DNA of 64,000 nt from an uncultured Lachnospiraceae bacterium (GTDB lineage: Bacteria; Bacillota; Clostridia; Lachnospirales; Lachnospiraceae): positions 1 through 64,000 of the forward strand of contig CAKRWT010000004.1 of NCBI GenBank assembly GCA_934418125.1. The letters are read 5' to 3'. Every line of letters starts with the position of its first letter. Within the stretch, counting starts at the first letter, position 1. Both the position numbers and the translations under genes were made by a program. The notes under the pieces are model-generated. The model did not search any database, had not been told where the DNA came from, and worked only from the letters and a program-made list of their open reading frames with translations. Shown piece after piece: positions 52,630 to 61,687 of this stretch.

Positions 52630-53712
52630 ATGAGTCATTTAACAATTTATCAGGATAATTACACAGATTTTACGGTTATTTCCAACCGTTTTATTGATGA
52701 ATACATGCTGGCTGCCAATGATGCCCAGCTCAAAATTTATCTTTATTTAATCCGGATAATGGGTGCCAGACTCTCTACCAGCATCTCTGATATTGCAGAC
52801 CTTTTTAATTATACGGAAAAGGACGTCATGCGTGCCTTGAAGTATTGGGAGAAAAATGGTCTTCTTACCTTAGATTATGATGACAATAAGAATATTACCG
52901 GTATCCACATGATGGACTTTGGGGCTTTGCCCGCTGCGCCCACGGCACCTGCCATTGCGCCGGTTCCTGCCGTATCCGCTCAGGTCATGACACCACTGGC
53001 TTCTGTGGTACCGATTTCCACGAAATTAAATACGGCTGATACAAGCCCCACAGATGCCTATGAGAAGCCCAATTATTCCCTGGATGACTTAAAGGCATTT
53101 AAGTCTGACGAAGCAACCTCCAGACTGCTCTTTATTACAGAGCAATATTTAAAGAAAACACTCAGTCCTAATGAAATACGTTCTATGCTGTTTATCTCAG
53201 ACAAGCTTGGCTTCTCCGAGGACTTGATTGATTATCTGATTCAGTACTGTGTAGACCGTAACAAGAAGGACCTCCGATACATAGAAAAAGTAGCCATCAG
53301 CTGGGCACAGCAGGGCATTACCACACCAAAACAGGCCAAAAAGCTTGCCGGAAAATATGACAAATCTGTTTATGAGATTATGAAAGCCCTTGGGAAAACC
53401 GGTGCTCCTACCCAGACAGAGGTAACCTTTATTACCCATTGGACAAAGGAGCTTGGTTTTACTGCCGATGTGATTTTTGCTGCTTGTGAGCGCACGGTAC
53501 TGGCCACGGACAAGCATCGTTTTGAATATGCCGACAGTATCTTAAATAGCTGGCACAAAGCAGGTGTCCACCATAAAAGTGACATCCAGTCCCTGGATGA
53601 TAACTATCGCAAAGCAAAAGCATCCAAACCAGCTGCTGCCAACAAATTTAATCAATTTAAACAAAATGACTATGACTTCGATGCTCTCGAAAAAGAACTG
53701 TTAAGCAACTAG
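52630..53712 (+). CDS. DnaD-domain replication initiation protein
   Basis: A 360-residue protein. An N-terminal winged-helix segment (LIRIMGARLSTSISDIADL, then LKYWEKNGLLTLDYDD) precedes a proline/alanine linker (~97-125) and two DnaB_2/DnaD-type helical domains (~165-330), including the YxxxI-type end (INSW-like SILNSWHKAGVHHKSDI). It acts with the helicase loader encoded 15 bp downstream to load DnaC helicase in replication restart or initiation. ATG 52630 has GGAAGG upstream; the earlier ATG adds 18 unlikely residues. DnaA-like sites upstream could tie it to the initiation cycle. Confidence 0.85.
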   Translation: MSHLTIYQDNYTDFTVISNRFIDEYMLAANDAQLKIYLYLIRIMGARLSTSISDIADLFNYTEKDVMRALKYWEKNGLLTLDYDDNKNITGIHMMDFGALPAAPTAPAIAPVPAVSAQVMTPLASVVPISTKLNTADTSPTDAYEKPNYSLDDLKAFKSDEATSRLLFITEQYLKKTLSPNEIRSMLFISDKLGFSEDLIDYLIQYCVDRNKKDLRYIEKVAISWAQQGITTPKQAKKLAGKYDKSVYEIMKALGKTGAPTQTEVTFITHWTKELGFTADVIFAACERTVLATDKHRFEYADSILNSWHKAGVHHKSDIQSLDDNYRKAKASKPAAANKFNQFKQNDYDFDALEKELLSN

Positions 53713-53727
53713 GCAAAGGAGAAAACC

Positions 53728-54699
53728 GTGGCACTGACAAACGCCCAATACGACCAGATTCTTCATCAATATGAGATGAAACAATTAAACAGCCGCCGGC
53801 AAGTAGAACGAAAACTTGCTTATGTCTACGAACACATTCCGGGCTATCGTGATTTGGAAGATGCCGTTGCTGCTATTTCCGTAGCCCAGGGTAAGAAACT
53901 GTTAGCAGGCGATAACGATGCCATGGAGGATTTGCGCGATGCCCTTGCCGAATTATCCGGACGTAAAGCACAGCTTCTGGAAGATGCCGGTCTTCCGGCT
54001 GACTATCTGGCACCCGTCTATGAATGTCCGGACTGCAAGGATACCGGTTATATTGACGGGCAGAAATGCCATTGTTTTAAACAATCTATGATTTCTCTTC
54101 TGTATGAGCAGTGCAATATCCCGGAAATGCTCCAGACAGAGAATTTTAACAACCTTTCTTACGAATACTATGAAGGTGAGGATTTAGCGCGTTTTAAGAA
54201 TGCCGTAAATACTTGCCGGAATTTTGTGAAAAATTTTAATTCCGACTACCATAATCTGTTCTTTTATGGTACAGTGGGTACTGGAAAATCATTTCTTTCC
54301 GGCTGTGTAGCCAAGGAGCTGATTGAAAGCGGTCATTCTGTTATTTATTTCAGTGCTACCGGTCTGTTTGATTTATTATCTAAAAATTCCTTTGATTACA
54401 AGAATAGAGAAGAACTCCGTGAAACCTATGCCGATTTATATCAGTGTGATTTGCTTATTATTGATGATTTGGGCACAGAGTTTACGAATCAGTTCGTTAC
54501 TTCCCAGTTATTTGCCCTGTTAAACGAGCGTCACATGGGTAAAAAAGCGACCATTATCTCTACCAATCTTTCTTTGGAGGAATTGCGGAACAGGTATTCG
54601 GAGCGTATTTTTTCCCGTATTACCAGTCATTACGAAATCTGTAAATTATCCGGACAGGATATCCGAATATACAAAAAGCGATTGATGAACAGAAAGTGA
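53728..54699 (+). CDS. DnaC/DnaI/IstB-type replicative helicase loader
   Basis: A 323-residue AAA+ protein. The N-terminal ~95 residues are helical; a small zinc-ligand-like cluster follows (YECPDCKDTGYIDGQKCHCF). The ATPase has Walker A GTVGTGKSFLSG, Walker B LLIIDDLGTE and the arginine-finger region of DnaC-type loaders (RYSERIFSRI). This matches DnaI-like loaders that place the hexameric helicase on DNA. GTG start with AGGAG upstream; it follows the DnaD-like gene by 15 bp. Confidence 0.9.
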   Translation: MALTNAQYDQILHQYEMKQLNSRRQVERKLAYVYEHIPGYRDLEDAVAAISVAQGKKLLAGDNDAMEDLRDALAELSGRKAQLLEDAGLPADYLAPVYECPDCKDTGYIDGQKCHCFKQSMISLLYEQCNIPEMLQTENFNNLSYEYYEGEDLARFKNAVNTCRNFVKNFNSDYHNLFFYGTVGTGKSFLSGCVAKELIESGHSVIYFSATGLFDLLSKNSFDYKNREELRETYADLYQCDLLIIDDLGTEFTNQFVTSQLFALLNERHMGKKATIISTNLSLEELRNRYSERIFSRITSHYEICKLSGQDIRIYKKRLMNRK

Positions 54700-54710
54700 G
54701 GATTCTATTC

Positions 54711-55895
54711 ATGAACAAACGTGAAGAGAAAAGAAATCTGGAAACCATTCCCGTGGGTTCCCTCGGTATGATTCCACTGGAAGGCTGCAAAGCTTTAGGT
54801 GAGAAAGTCGATTACTATCTTGTAAAATGGAGAACAGAACGTGAAAGTGAGCACAAAGACTCTCTTGCTTTCTCCGGCTACCAGAGAAACAGCTACATTT
54901 TAGATGCCAAAGTACCAAGATTTGGTTCTGGCGAAGCAAAGGGTGTTATTAAAGAATCTGTCCGTGGTACAGACCTTTACATCCTTGTCGATGTCGCTAA
55001 CTACAGCCTGACTTATTCTTTATGTGGACATGAAAACCACATGTCTCCAGATGACCATTATCAGGATTTGAAACGTATTATTGCTGCCGTTGGCGGTAAG
55101 GCAAGACGTATTACCGTCATCATGCCATTCCTCTACGAAAGCAGACAGCATAAAAGAACCGCCAGAGAATCCCTGGACTGCGCTTTGGCATTACAGGAAA
55201 TGGTAAATATGGGTGTAGACAATATTATTACCTTTGATGCGCATGACCCTCGTGTACAGAACGCAATCCCATTACACGGATTTGAAACCGTTCAGCCTGC
55301 CTACCAGTTCATCAAGGGGCTTTTAAGCAACGTAAACGACTTAAAGATTGATTCTGACCACATGATGGTTATCAGCCCGGACGAAGGTGGCATGAGCCGT
55401 GCCATTTATATCGCAAACGTACTCGGACTTGATATGGGTATGTTTTATAAGAGAAGGGACTATACACAGATTGTAAACGGCAGAAACCCTATCGTTGCCC
55501 ATGAATTCTTAGGCAGCAGCGTAGAAGGCAAGGATATGATTATCATTGATGATATGATTTCTTCCGGCGAAAGCGTACTGGAGGTTGCTGCTGCTTTAAA
55601 ACAGCGTAAGGCAAACCGTATTTTCGTATTTTCTACCTTCGGTCTTTTCACTGCCGGTCTTGACCGCTTTGATAAGGCTTATGCGGATAGTGTGATTGAC
55701 CGTGTATTGACCACAAACCTGATTTACCAGACACCGGAATTATTACAGCGGGAATGGTATATCAATTGTGATTTAAGTAAATATATTGCTTATCTGATTG
55801 ACACCTTGAATCACGATACCTCCATCAGCGATTTATTAAATCCTGCAGAGCGTATCCAGTCTATCGTATCCCGATACAATGCCGGAGAACTATAA
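54711..55895 (+). CDS. Ribose-phosphate pyrophosphokinase-like protein (PRPP synthetase)
   Basis: A 394-residue protein whose core is a phosphoribosyltransferase fold: DVANYS..., VMPFLYESRQHKRTARES, AHDPRVQNAIPLHGF, PDEGGMSRA and the PRPP loop MIIIDDMISSGESV. It is longer than standard Prs (~315), with a Lachnospiraceae-typical N-terminal ~70-residue addition. It probably makes PRPP from ribose-5-phosphate and ATP. Start ATG 54711 follows GAGG; a GTG at 54696 would overlap the loader gene. Confidence 0.85.
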   Translation: MNKREEKRNLETIPVGSLGMIPLEGCKALGEKVDYYLVKWRTERESEHKDSLAFSGYQRNSYILDAKVPRFGSGEAKGVIKESVRGTDLYILVDVANYSLTYSLCGHENHMSPDDHYQDLKRIIAAVGGKARRITVIMPFLYESRQHKRTARESLDCALALQEMVNMGVDNIITFDAHDPRVQNAIPLHGFETVQPAYQFIKGLLSNVNDLKIDSDHMMVISPDEGGMSRAIYIANVLGLDMGMFYKRRDYTQIVNGRNPIVAHEFLGSSVEGKDMIIIDDMISSGESVLEVAAALKQRKANRIFVFSTFGLFTAGLDRFDKAYADSVIDRVLTTNLIYQTPELLQREWYINCDLSKYIAYLIDTLNHDTSISDLLNPAERIQSIVSRYNAGEL

Positions 55896-55898
55896 AAA

Positions 55899-55947
55899 AG
55901 TCTGCTCCGGCGAGCAGACTTGCAAGAATTTTCTTCAAAAATTCTTG
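55899..55947 (+). repeat. Double hairpin after the PRPP synthetase gene
   Basis: Two stem-loops follow the stop: 55899-55907 with 55912-55920 (AGTCTGCTC, 9 bp) and 55923-55932 with 55938-55947 (CAAGAATTTT, 10 bp). Neither has a T-tract. Unlike the terminator that follows, they look like an element of dispersed hairpins; compare the set at 3400. Confidence 0.55.
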
Positions 55948-55988
55948 TTGGCGTCCCACCACATACGAGCAATTTCCTATCACATAAA

Positions 55989-56028
55989 AAGAGTTATCCG
56001 TCTTATGCTTATCTGACGGATAACTCTT
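55989..56028. terminator. Bidirectional terminator between PRPP synthetase and queT genes
   Basis: Fourteen-bp stem 55989-56002 with 56015-56028 (AAGAGTTATCCGTC), T-rich on the plus side and A5 just before on the other side, so it can serve both convergent genes. Confidence 0.82.
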
Positions 56029-56062
56029 CTTTTTCTTGTTTTATCTATGTGGTTCCTGTCTC

Positions 56063-56575
56063 TTATTTGAAAATCTTATGACTGTATTTCTGTAAAGAGA
56101 ATAACAGAAGCATGCCTAAAATACCACAGGAAATAACCTCCCCTGCTCCTACGGTCAATGCATAGTAACCATATACCTGTGCCGTACTCATCCCATCAAT
56201 TAAAAGCCCATATCCATAGATAAGGACTAATGGTACAATAATCACATTGGCAACGATTGGACACACAGGTGCACACCATTTCCATTTGCGCAGTGCATAG
56301 GTTCCCACTGCTCCCAGCAAAGTAGCAAGACTGCCAAAAATGATATCCGGCAAAGCACAGCCTGTCAGGATATTACTCAGCAGGCAGCCGACAAACAGCC
56401 CCGGAATGGCCGCCGGTGTGAAATAAGGCAGAATGGTCAATGCCTCCGAAAAGCGAACCTGCACCGCATAATTGGCAAGTCCAAACGCGTTGGCTATAAA
56501 GGTAAGCACAACGTAAATCGCGGCAATCATTGCTGCCTGTACCCAGGGTAACGTTTTGTTTGTTTGTTTTTCCAT
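56063..56575 (-). CDS. queT: Queuosine precursor transporter QueT (ECF S-component)
   Basis: A 170-residue membrane protein with about five to six helices. The N-terminal hydrophobic helix and the segment VRFSEALTILPYFTPAAIPG are typical of QueT, the substrate-binding component of an energy-coupling-factor importer for preQ0/preQ1. The shared ECF module (EcfA1, EcfA2, EcfT) is not in the window. A structured leader with preQ1-aptamer features precedes it, supporting the assignment. AGGAG lies 10 bases before ATG 56575. Confidence 0.9.
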   Translation of the reverse strand: MEKQTNKTLPWVQAAMIAAIYVVLTFIANAFGLANYAVQVRFSEALTILPYFTPAAIPGLFVGCLLSNILTGCALPDIIFGSLATLLGAVGTYALRKWKWCAPVCPIVANVIIVPLVLIYGYGLLIDGMSTAQVYGYYALTVGAGEVISCGILGMLLLFSLQKYSHKIFK

Positions 56576-56585
56576 ATTTAGTTTT

Positions 56586-56672
56586 CTCCTTTAGTTTTGT
56601 TTTACGAGTGGAAGGTCTCGAACACTCGGTCTGTTGCCCCTAAGACCTTGTTTTTAGCGGGGATTTTGCAAC
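56586..56672 (-). ncRNA. Probable preQ1-type riboswitch leader of queT
   Basis: On the minus strand the leader has a G-rich stem with GAGTG (56623-56627) paired to CACTC (56606-56610), loop UUCGAGACC, and then an A-rich tail AAAACAAAACTAAAGGAG (56586-56603) that contains the ribosome site. This order, short stem then A-rich tail running into the ribosome site, is the preQ1-I design. A second stem-forming part upstream (GGTCT at 56643-56647 with AGACC at 56628-56632, plus CCCC/GGGG) is extra, so a preQ1-III-type variant is possible. Class not certain. Confidence 0.6.
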
Positions 56673-56693
56673 TGTGTCAGTATAGCATATCCT

Positions 56694-57353
56694 CTATAAA
56701 TTTGCAAGATATGCCTGTACCTGTGTTAAATCTTCAAAAACAGCAATGCTCTTTTCTCGCATTTCTGCCGTTGCCGGCAGCATATCCGGCACCATGACAG
56801 GCATCATTCCGGCACTGTAAGAGGAACGGATTCCATTATAGGAATCCTCAATGGCATACGCCGTCTCTGGCTTAATTCCCATCCTTTCACAGGTCATCAG
56901 ATAAATATCCGGCTCCGGCTTGCTTCTCCTTAACTGGTCTCCACCACTGACTACCTTAAAGTAATCGTAGAGTCCTGCCTGCTGTAATTCTTCTGTTACT
57001 ACAGCAAGCCTTGTGGAAGATGCCAGTCCGGTTTCAATGCCCTGCTCCTGCAAATAAGCCAGAAGTTCTCGTACACCCTTTTTTACCGGCATGCCGTCTC
57101 TGGCAACAATAGCCCGGAAACGGGAAGATGTCTCCTTGCTGAATTCATCATAAGGAAAGTCTGCCCCATAAATGGAGCAGACAATTTCCTTTGTTTTTAC
57201 TTTATTCGTACCAATGCAGGGGATAAAAGCATCCCGGATTCCAGCCAGTCCGTATTTTCTGCCAATCTCTTCCCAACATTCCAAAACCAGTCTTTCACTG
57301 TCGAATATGACACCATCCATGTCAAAGATAACCGCATAGCTTCCTTTTCCCAT
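56694..57353 (-). CDS. HAD-superfamily sugar phosphatase/phosphoglucomutase-like protein
   Basis: A 219-residue HAD protein of the beta-phosphoglucomutase-like group. Nucleophile loop FDMDGVIFDSE; motif II threonine/serine near LASSTRLAVV; lysine in RRSKPEPDIY; acidic motif AIEDSYNGIRS. It is a phosphatase or mutase for a small phosphosugar, substrate unknown. It begins after GGAGGAG and lies 27 bp downstream of the large membrane-anchored protein gene, so co-transcription is likely. Confidence 0.87.
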   Translation of the reverse strand: MGKGSYAVIFDMDGVIFDSERLVLECWEEIGRKYGLAGIRDAFIPCIGTNKVKTKEIVCSIYGADFPYDEFSKETSSRFRAIVARDGMPVKKGVRELLAYLQEQGIETGLASSTRLAVVTEELQQAGLYDYFKVVSGGDQLRRSKPEPDIYLMTCERMGIKPETAYAIEDSYNGIRSSYSAGMMPVMVPDMLPATAEMREKSIAVFEDLTQVQAYLANL

Positions 57354-57380
57354 GTACTCCTCCTGTTTTCTGCCTCTTTC

Positions 57381-59924
57381 CTAACCGCCATTTCTCATAT
57401 AAGTAATAAAATGGTTTCCATTCTCCTCCAACCATTCCTTGGAATCGTTCATTCCCTTCTTATACAGGGTTCCTGTTTCCGGTTCCATAACCACGATATT
57501 CAACTCATTAAAGCCTACAATAAGCACGGCGTTTCCATCCTCTAAAGAAGCAAAGACCGGAATATCCATATTCACGTAATAGAGTACAGCATCTAACGTA
57601 CAACCGGATAAATCCAGAATCGTATCATTCGCCAGCGCATTTTCCAATATAGACAATACGCTCTCGCCTCTAGTTAACTGCTGTTGTGTATTCCGTGAAA
57701 CTCCTTCATATTTCAGGATAGTATCCAGACACACAGCTACCGAACTGCGTTCCTCAGTAGCAGTATCCTCCGTAATTGCCATAATCTGGTTTCTGGTGCT
57801 TCTGTTTCCCTTACGCCATACATAAGCTCCATTGTCATCTACCACCACACCGGATATCTGGTATGCCAGCTCTACGGCTTTCCCCGGATTCTCCCCAATG
57901 GATTCTATGCCATCTTGTCCATATACATAATACCGTTTCACAGCACTGGTCTGTTCATCAATAAGAAGATTACGGCTGCCCTCAAACAATACCTCCTTTG
58001 GGGTCAGATGAATCAGGCTATTGCTGTCAATGTCCTGCTTTACGGCAATCTGGGTAATGGTTTCATACAAATCAGTCACTGCCTGACACAGTACGTTGCT
58101 TCCGCCAGCCGTCTGCCCTGTACTCATAATCTGGTCGTCTGAGACCGTTTCATAGCTTTCAGTATCTTCGTTCCAGGTAACTCTGCTTAAACGAATCTGA
58201 TTATCCTCTATCTGCCCATCTACGATATACACACCGGATTTCTGATAGGACTTGAGCACATCTCCATCATCATTTTGGATTTTCACACAGTACATAGGAA
58301 AAATAGTTGCTCCAGTACTGTCCTTTGTCACCTCATACTGTCTGGCCACCCCATATATCAAATCTTCGTCCATAAATCCCAGCACAGAAATATATTCTCC
58401 TACACCTGCCTGTATAGTAGTAAGCTGCTGGGTGTTCAGATTCATCAAAGTTACGGAAGTACTGGCATAGATATCATCCCCATCCTGCCAGACCAGCATC
58501 TTATGGGAATCCGAGATATGATACCCCCCTTCCCGTAAACCACTCTCTATTACCTGATAACTTTCCTTTTCCAAATCTACCGCATAAACGGTTTCATTCA
58601 ACATAAAATAATAAATGCCATCCTTATTCAGATAGGACAATTCCTGCATTTCCGCTTTCAGCAGGCTGTAGGATTTCGTATAAGGCAGATAAATTTTCTC
58701 CTCTACCGTATTCGTCATACTATTGTAATAGTACACCGCAACGCCCACTTCTCCTTCGTGTCTTCCCCGGTTCATATAGCCGTAGACCAGAAATGCCACA
58801 TTGCCTGTTTCATCCACTGTCAGTATCTGTATATCATGCTGGTTGTAACGGCATCTATCATCCAGCAGCTCCTCTGTATTGCCATAGAAGCTGTAAAGTC
58901 TGGCCAGCTTGTTATCTGTTACATTGTAGCTGTATAACTTGTCAGCTACCACAAAGGCAAAAACATTACCCCCATCGCTTTCCTGCAGGGTTACATCATC
59001 GCCTACGATACCCAGCACGATTTTATCATTTACAAAAACGTCTGCCTTTTCATCGAAAATCTGATCCATCTCCCGGTTATAATCCAACAGATACATACGG
59101 TCTTTGGTATATCGGACACGATAGTACTCCCGGATGCGGTAGGTACTGCTTTCCTTCCCTTCCCTTATGGAAGCCAGATATTCCAGCTGAAAAGAACCTG
59201 TCTGCTCTGCCAGTTCTTTGATAGAAACGACCGGCTCTGTTACCTTGTGAATAGCTAAATCTCCCCAGGTTACCTGTTGGAAGCTGCTATGAATATTAAC
59301 CTGATGGAAGGTCGTGTTATCCCCTTCGGAATTAGACTCCAGATATTTCGTCAGTTCGGCTGCAGCCTCTTTGTCAAAGGTTCTCTCATGGAAATCCATA
59401 ATGTATGCCAGTTTCTCATTGACATATAAATCTTCACTCTGTACCAACCTGGTATAATAGCGGATTTCCTTTCCATTCTCCGGTGTTACAAGAAAGACCA
59501 GCATATACTCGGTATCCGCATCTATCAGGTCTTTCAGGGTAATGGTAAAAGCAATCTCTTCCTCGTTCCGTTCATACTCGGTTACCTTTGTGCTCTCCAC
59601 CAGTCGCTTTCCATCCACACTTCTGACTTCAAATGCAATGTCATCCACCGTAATGCCATAGGTATTCATCCGTACTACCACTTTGCGGTCATTGTCTACA
59701 GACAACAGGGTATCCCGCAAGGATGCCGTTTCCATCTCTTTGGTATAACCATGCAGGGAATTTACCTCATAGGCTCCAAGCCGCATAGAAAGGGTCGGAA
59801 GCGTTGCCTCTCCCATTTCCGTTGTCATATCTGTGTTTCCCTGATTCATGATACTGCTGACAGTAAATAACGCCACCACAAATACCACCATCAGAATCAC
59901 ACTCTTAATTATCGTTCTCTTCAT
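57381..59924 (-). CDS. Large membrane-anchored protein with degenerate C39-like C-terminus
   Basis: An 847-residue protein of unrecognised function. One hydrophobic helix (~8-25) anchors it, with the bulk predicted outside. Residues ~280-640 show repeated strand-rich segments (VYYYNSMTNTVEEKIYLPY, VYAVDLEKESYQVIES) suggestive of a beta-propeller. The last ~90 residues (TLDAVLYYVNMDIPVFASL, AVLIVGFNELNIVVMEP) follow the fold pattern of C39-type papain-like peptidases, but the catalytic His (usually AH) is replaced, so it looks like an inactive peptidase that could bind a peptide. It sits between a methyltransferase and a HAD phosphatase gene. No function is proposed. Confidence 0.65.
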   Translation of the reverse strand: MKRTIIKSVILMVVFVVALFTVSSIMNQGNTDMTTEMGEATLPTLSMRLGAYEVNSLHGYTKEMETASLRDTLLSVDNDRKVVVRMNTYGITVDDIAFEVRSVDGKRLVESTKVTEYERNEEEIAFTITLKDLIDADTEYMLVFLVTPENGKEIRYYTRLVQSEDLYVNEKLAYIMDFHERTFDKEAAAELTKYLESNSEGDNTTFHQVNIHSSFQQVTWGDLAIHKVTEPVVSIKELAEQTGSFQLEYLASIREGKESSTYRIREYYRVRYTKDRMYLLDYNREMDQIFDEKADVFVNDKIVLGIVGDDVTLQESDGGNVFAFVVADKLYSYNVTDNKLARLYSFYGNTEELLDDRCRYNQHDIQILTVDETGNVAFLVYGYMNRGRHEGEVGVAVYYYNSMTNTVEEKIYLPYTKSYSLLKAEMQELSYLNKDGIYYFMLNETVYAVDLEKESYQVIESGLREGGYHISDSHKMLVWQDGDDIYASTSVTLMNLNTQQLTTIQAGVGEYISVLGFMDEDLIYGVARQYEVTKDSTGATIFPMYCVKIQNDDGDVLKSYQKSGVYIVDGQIEDNQIRLSRVTWNEDTESYETVSDDQIMSTGQTAGGSNVLCQAVTDLYETITQIAVKQDIDSNSLIHLTPKEVLFEGSRNLLIDEQTSAVKRYYVYGQDGIESIGENPGKAVELAYQISGVVVDDNGAYVWRKGNRSTRNQIMAITEDTATEERSSVAVCLDTILKYEGVSRNTQQQLTRGESVLSILENALANDTILDLSGCTLDAVLYYVNMDIPVFASLEDGNAVLIVGFNELNIVVMEPETGTLYKKGMNDSKEWLEENGNHFITYMRNGG

Positions 59925-59947
59925 AGGATTTTGTTCCTCAACTATCT

Positions 59948-61126
59948 TTATTCCGCTGACTCCAACAGTCTTTGTAAAGTCGGATTTATGCCTAAGAATG
60001 TTTCCACCTGTCTGGTCTGTTCCATTCTCTTCTCCTGTCGTCCCTTGTCTTCCTTTGTTCGCTTCACAGCGCGGATGAGCAGGTTCTTCGGTGTATTCTC
60101 CATGTCAATAAATTCCAGGATGTCCACCTCATAGCCTTTACTTTCCAGCAGATTCGCCCGCACCGCATCGGTAATCAGAGCCGACATTCTCTCTTTAATA
60201 ATGCCGTACTTTAACACTGGCTGCAGGGCCTCGTTATGAATCTGCTTATTGACCTCATGCTGACAGCAGGGCACCGAAAGAATCACTCTGGCATTCCACA
60301 AAACCGCCTTCTGTAAGGCATAGTCTGTCGCCGTATCGCAGGCATGCAGGGTCACTACCATATCTACCGCATCTTTTCCCTCATATTCTGCAATATCACC
60401 TTTCAGGAAATGCAGCTTATCATAGCCGTATTTCACACTGAGCTGATTACAGTGCTCTATCACATCTTCTTTCAAATCCAGCCCCGTTATTTCCACATCA
60501 TAGTTTTTGATATGATGCAGATAATAATACATGGCAAAGGTCAGGTAGGATTTCCCACAGCCAAAATCAATAATCTGTATGGTTCTCTCCTTAGAAAGTG
60601 TGGGCAGAATATCCTCAATAAATTCCAGAAAACGGTTAATCTGTTTATATTTATCATATCTCGCCCGGACAATCCTGCCTTCCTTTGTCTGTACGCCTAA
60701 ATCTATCAGAAAAGGAACCGGCTTTCCCTCTTCCAGAATGTACTTCTTAACACGGTTATGGGAAAGCACAAGCCTCTGTTCCTTTTTCTCATCGGTCATG
60801 GCAAGCTTTTTCTCCTTAATGGTCATTTTCCCCTTTTTGCTTACCAGTATGGTAGCTTTACGGCTTCTGTGCTCTATCTCACACTGTTTAAAGTTCTCTG
60901 TTATTTCCCTGCCGATACACGCTATGATGGCATCGGCTTTCTCATTTCCATGAAATACTTTTGTACCTTCATAAACCGTTTTCTGGTACAGGATTTCCCC
61001 TTTAACCATAACCGGTCTTACCTTTATCTTAAAAGCTTTCTCTTTATCCCTCGGATTACTGAGAATTATCTGATACAAATTCTCATTTACAGTATCCTGT
61101 AAAAGTATTCTAAGCTGTTCTTCCAT
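59948..61126 (-). CDS. Class I SAM-dependent methyltransferase (PF13679-type)
   Basis: A 392-residue methyltransferase. Motif I is IIDFGCGKSYLT (near residue 190), followed by TGLDLKEDVIEHC, VTLHACDTATD and the group signature SVPCCQHE. The N-terminal ~150 residues are a separate, RNA-binding-like extension. Methyltransferases of this type act on RNA or unknown substrates. Start ATG 61126 has GGAGG five bases upstream; an earlier frame start lacks it. It ends 23 bp before the 847-residue gene, so the three genes 59948-56694 likely form one operon. Confidence 0.83.
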   Translation of the reverse strand: MEEQLRILLQDTVNENLYQIILSNPRDKEKAFKIKVRPVMVKGEILYQKTVYEGTKVFHGNEKADAIIACIGREITENFKQCEIEHRSRKATILVSKKGKMTIKEKKLAMTDEKKEQRLVLSHNRVKKYILEEGKPVPFLIDLGVQTKEGRIVRARYDKYKQINRFLEFIEDILPTLSKERTIQIIDFGCGKSYLTFAMYYYLHHIKNYDVEITGLDLKEDVIEHCNQLSVKYGYDKLHFLKGDIAEYEGKDAVDMVVTLHACDTATDYALQKAVLWNARVILSVPCCQHEVNKQIHNEALQPVLKYGIIKERMSALITDAVRANLLESKGYEVDILEFIDMENTPKNLLIRAVKRTKEDKGRQEKRMEQTRQVETFLGINPTLQRLLESAE

Positions 61127-61209
61127 CTTTTCCTCCATGCCGGTCTGTGCCACGGCATTTTTTGTAAATGGTACGTTTCTATTTTAATAAGATTACCATA
61201 AAACCACAA

Positions 61210-61581
61210 CTAAAATTTTAAGATTCCATCGTGGTTTACGTGTCGCTTCCTGTATATCTCATAAGAGAGCAATACCTGTATAAATTCCGTAACCCAGTCC
61301 CATTTTGTATCTTCCGGTTCTTCTCCGGCAGCTTTTATCTTATCTACAATAATCTGCGTCAGTCTGTAAATCTGCCATTTATCCGGATATTCGTCATAAA
61401 TCATGCTGCCATCATAATCCATATGGTCTAATACTTCTGCAATTATCTTCTGATATTTCCTGGCGGCAGCCGGATACATCTGCTGTAGATATTCCAAATC
61501 TCTGGTTACTGTATCTTCCTGCTGATAATATAACGGCAATGGGTATGCCATATAAAAAGGTAATATTCTGGAACGGTTCAT
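61210..61581 (-). CDS. Hypothetical protein conserved in Lachnospiraceae
   Basis: A 123-residue soluble protein without recognised domain: two long helices (DLEYLQQMYPAAARKYQKII, then IYRLTQIIVDKIK) and a helical C-terminus rich in aromatic residues. I recall similar proteins next to atp genes in the family, but no function. The upstream ribosome site is weak. It follows the atp terminator in the same direction. Confidence 0.6.
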   Translation of the reverse strand: MNRSRILPFYMAYPLPLYYQQEDTVTRDLEYLQQMYPAAARKYQKIIAEVLDHMDYDGSMIYDEYPDKWQIYRLTQIIVDKIKAAGEEPEDTKWDWVTEFIQVLLSYEIYRKRHVNHDGILKF

Positions 61582-61653
61582 GTTTTAACCAGCTTCTCTT
61601 TGTTTTATTCTATTTTATGCGCAGAACGCCGATTTGTTTATAAACACAGCAAA

Positions 61654-61675
61654 GGACGGATATTACTATCCGCCC
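61654..61675 (-). terminator. Probable terminator of the atp operon
   Basis: GGACGGATA (61654-61662) and TATCCGCCC (61667-61675) pair with one wobble, followed on the minus strand by TTTGCTG. The T-tract is short, so termination may be partial. Confidence 0.5.
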
Positions 61676-61687
61676 CTGTCATTTTAC

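Noticed and set aside
56606..56640. GGTCTCGAAC text resembling a tRNA T-arm
   Set aside because: No acceptor, D- or anticodon arms; it is part of the queT leader structure.
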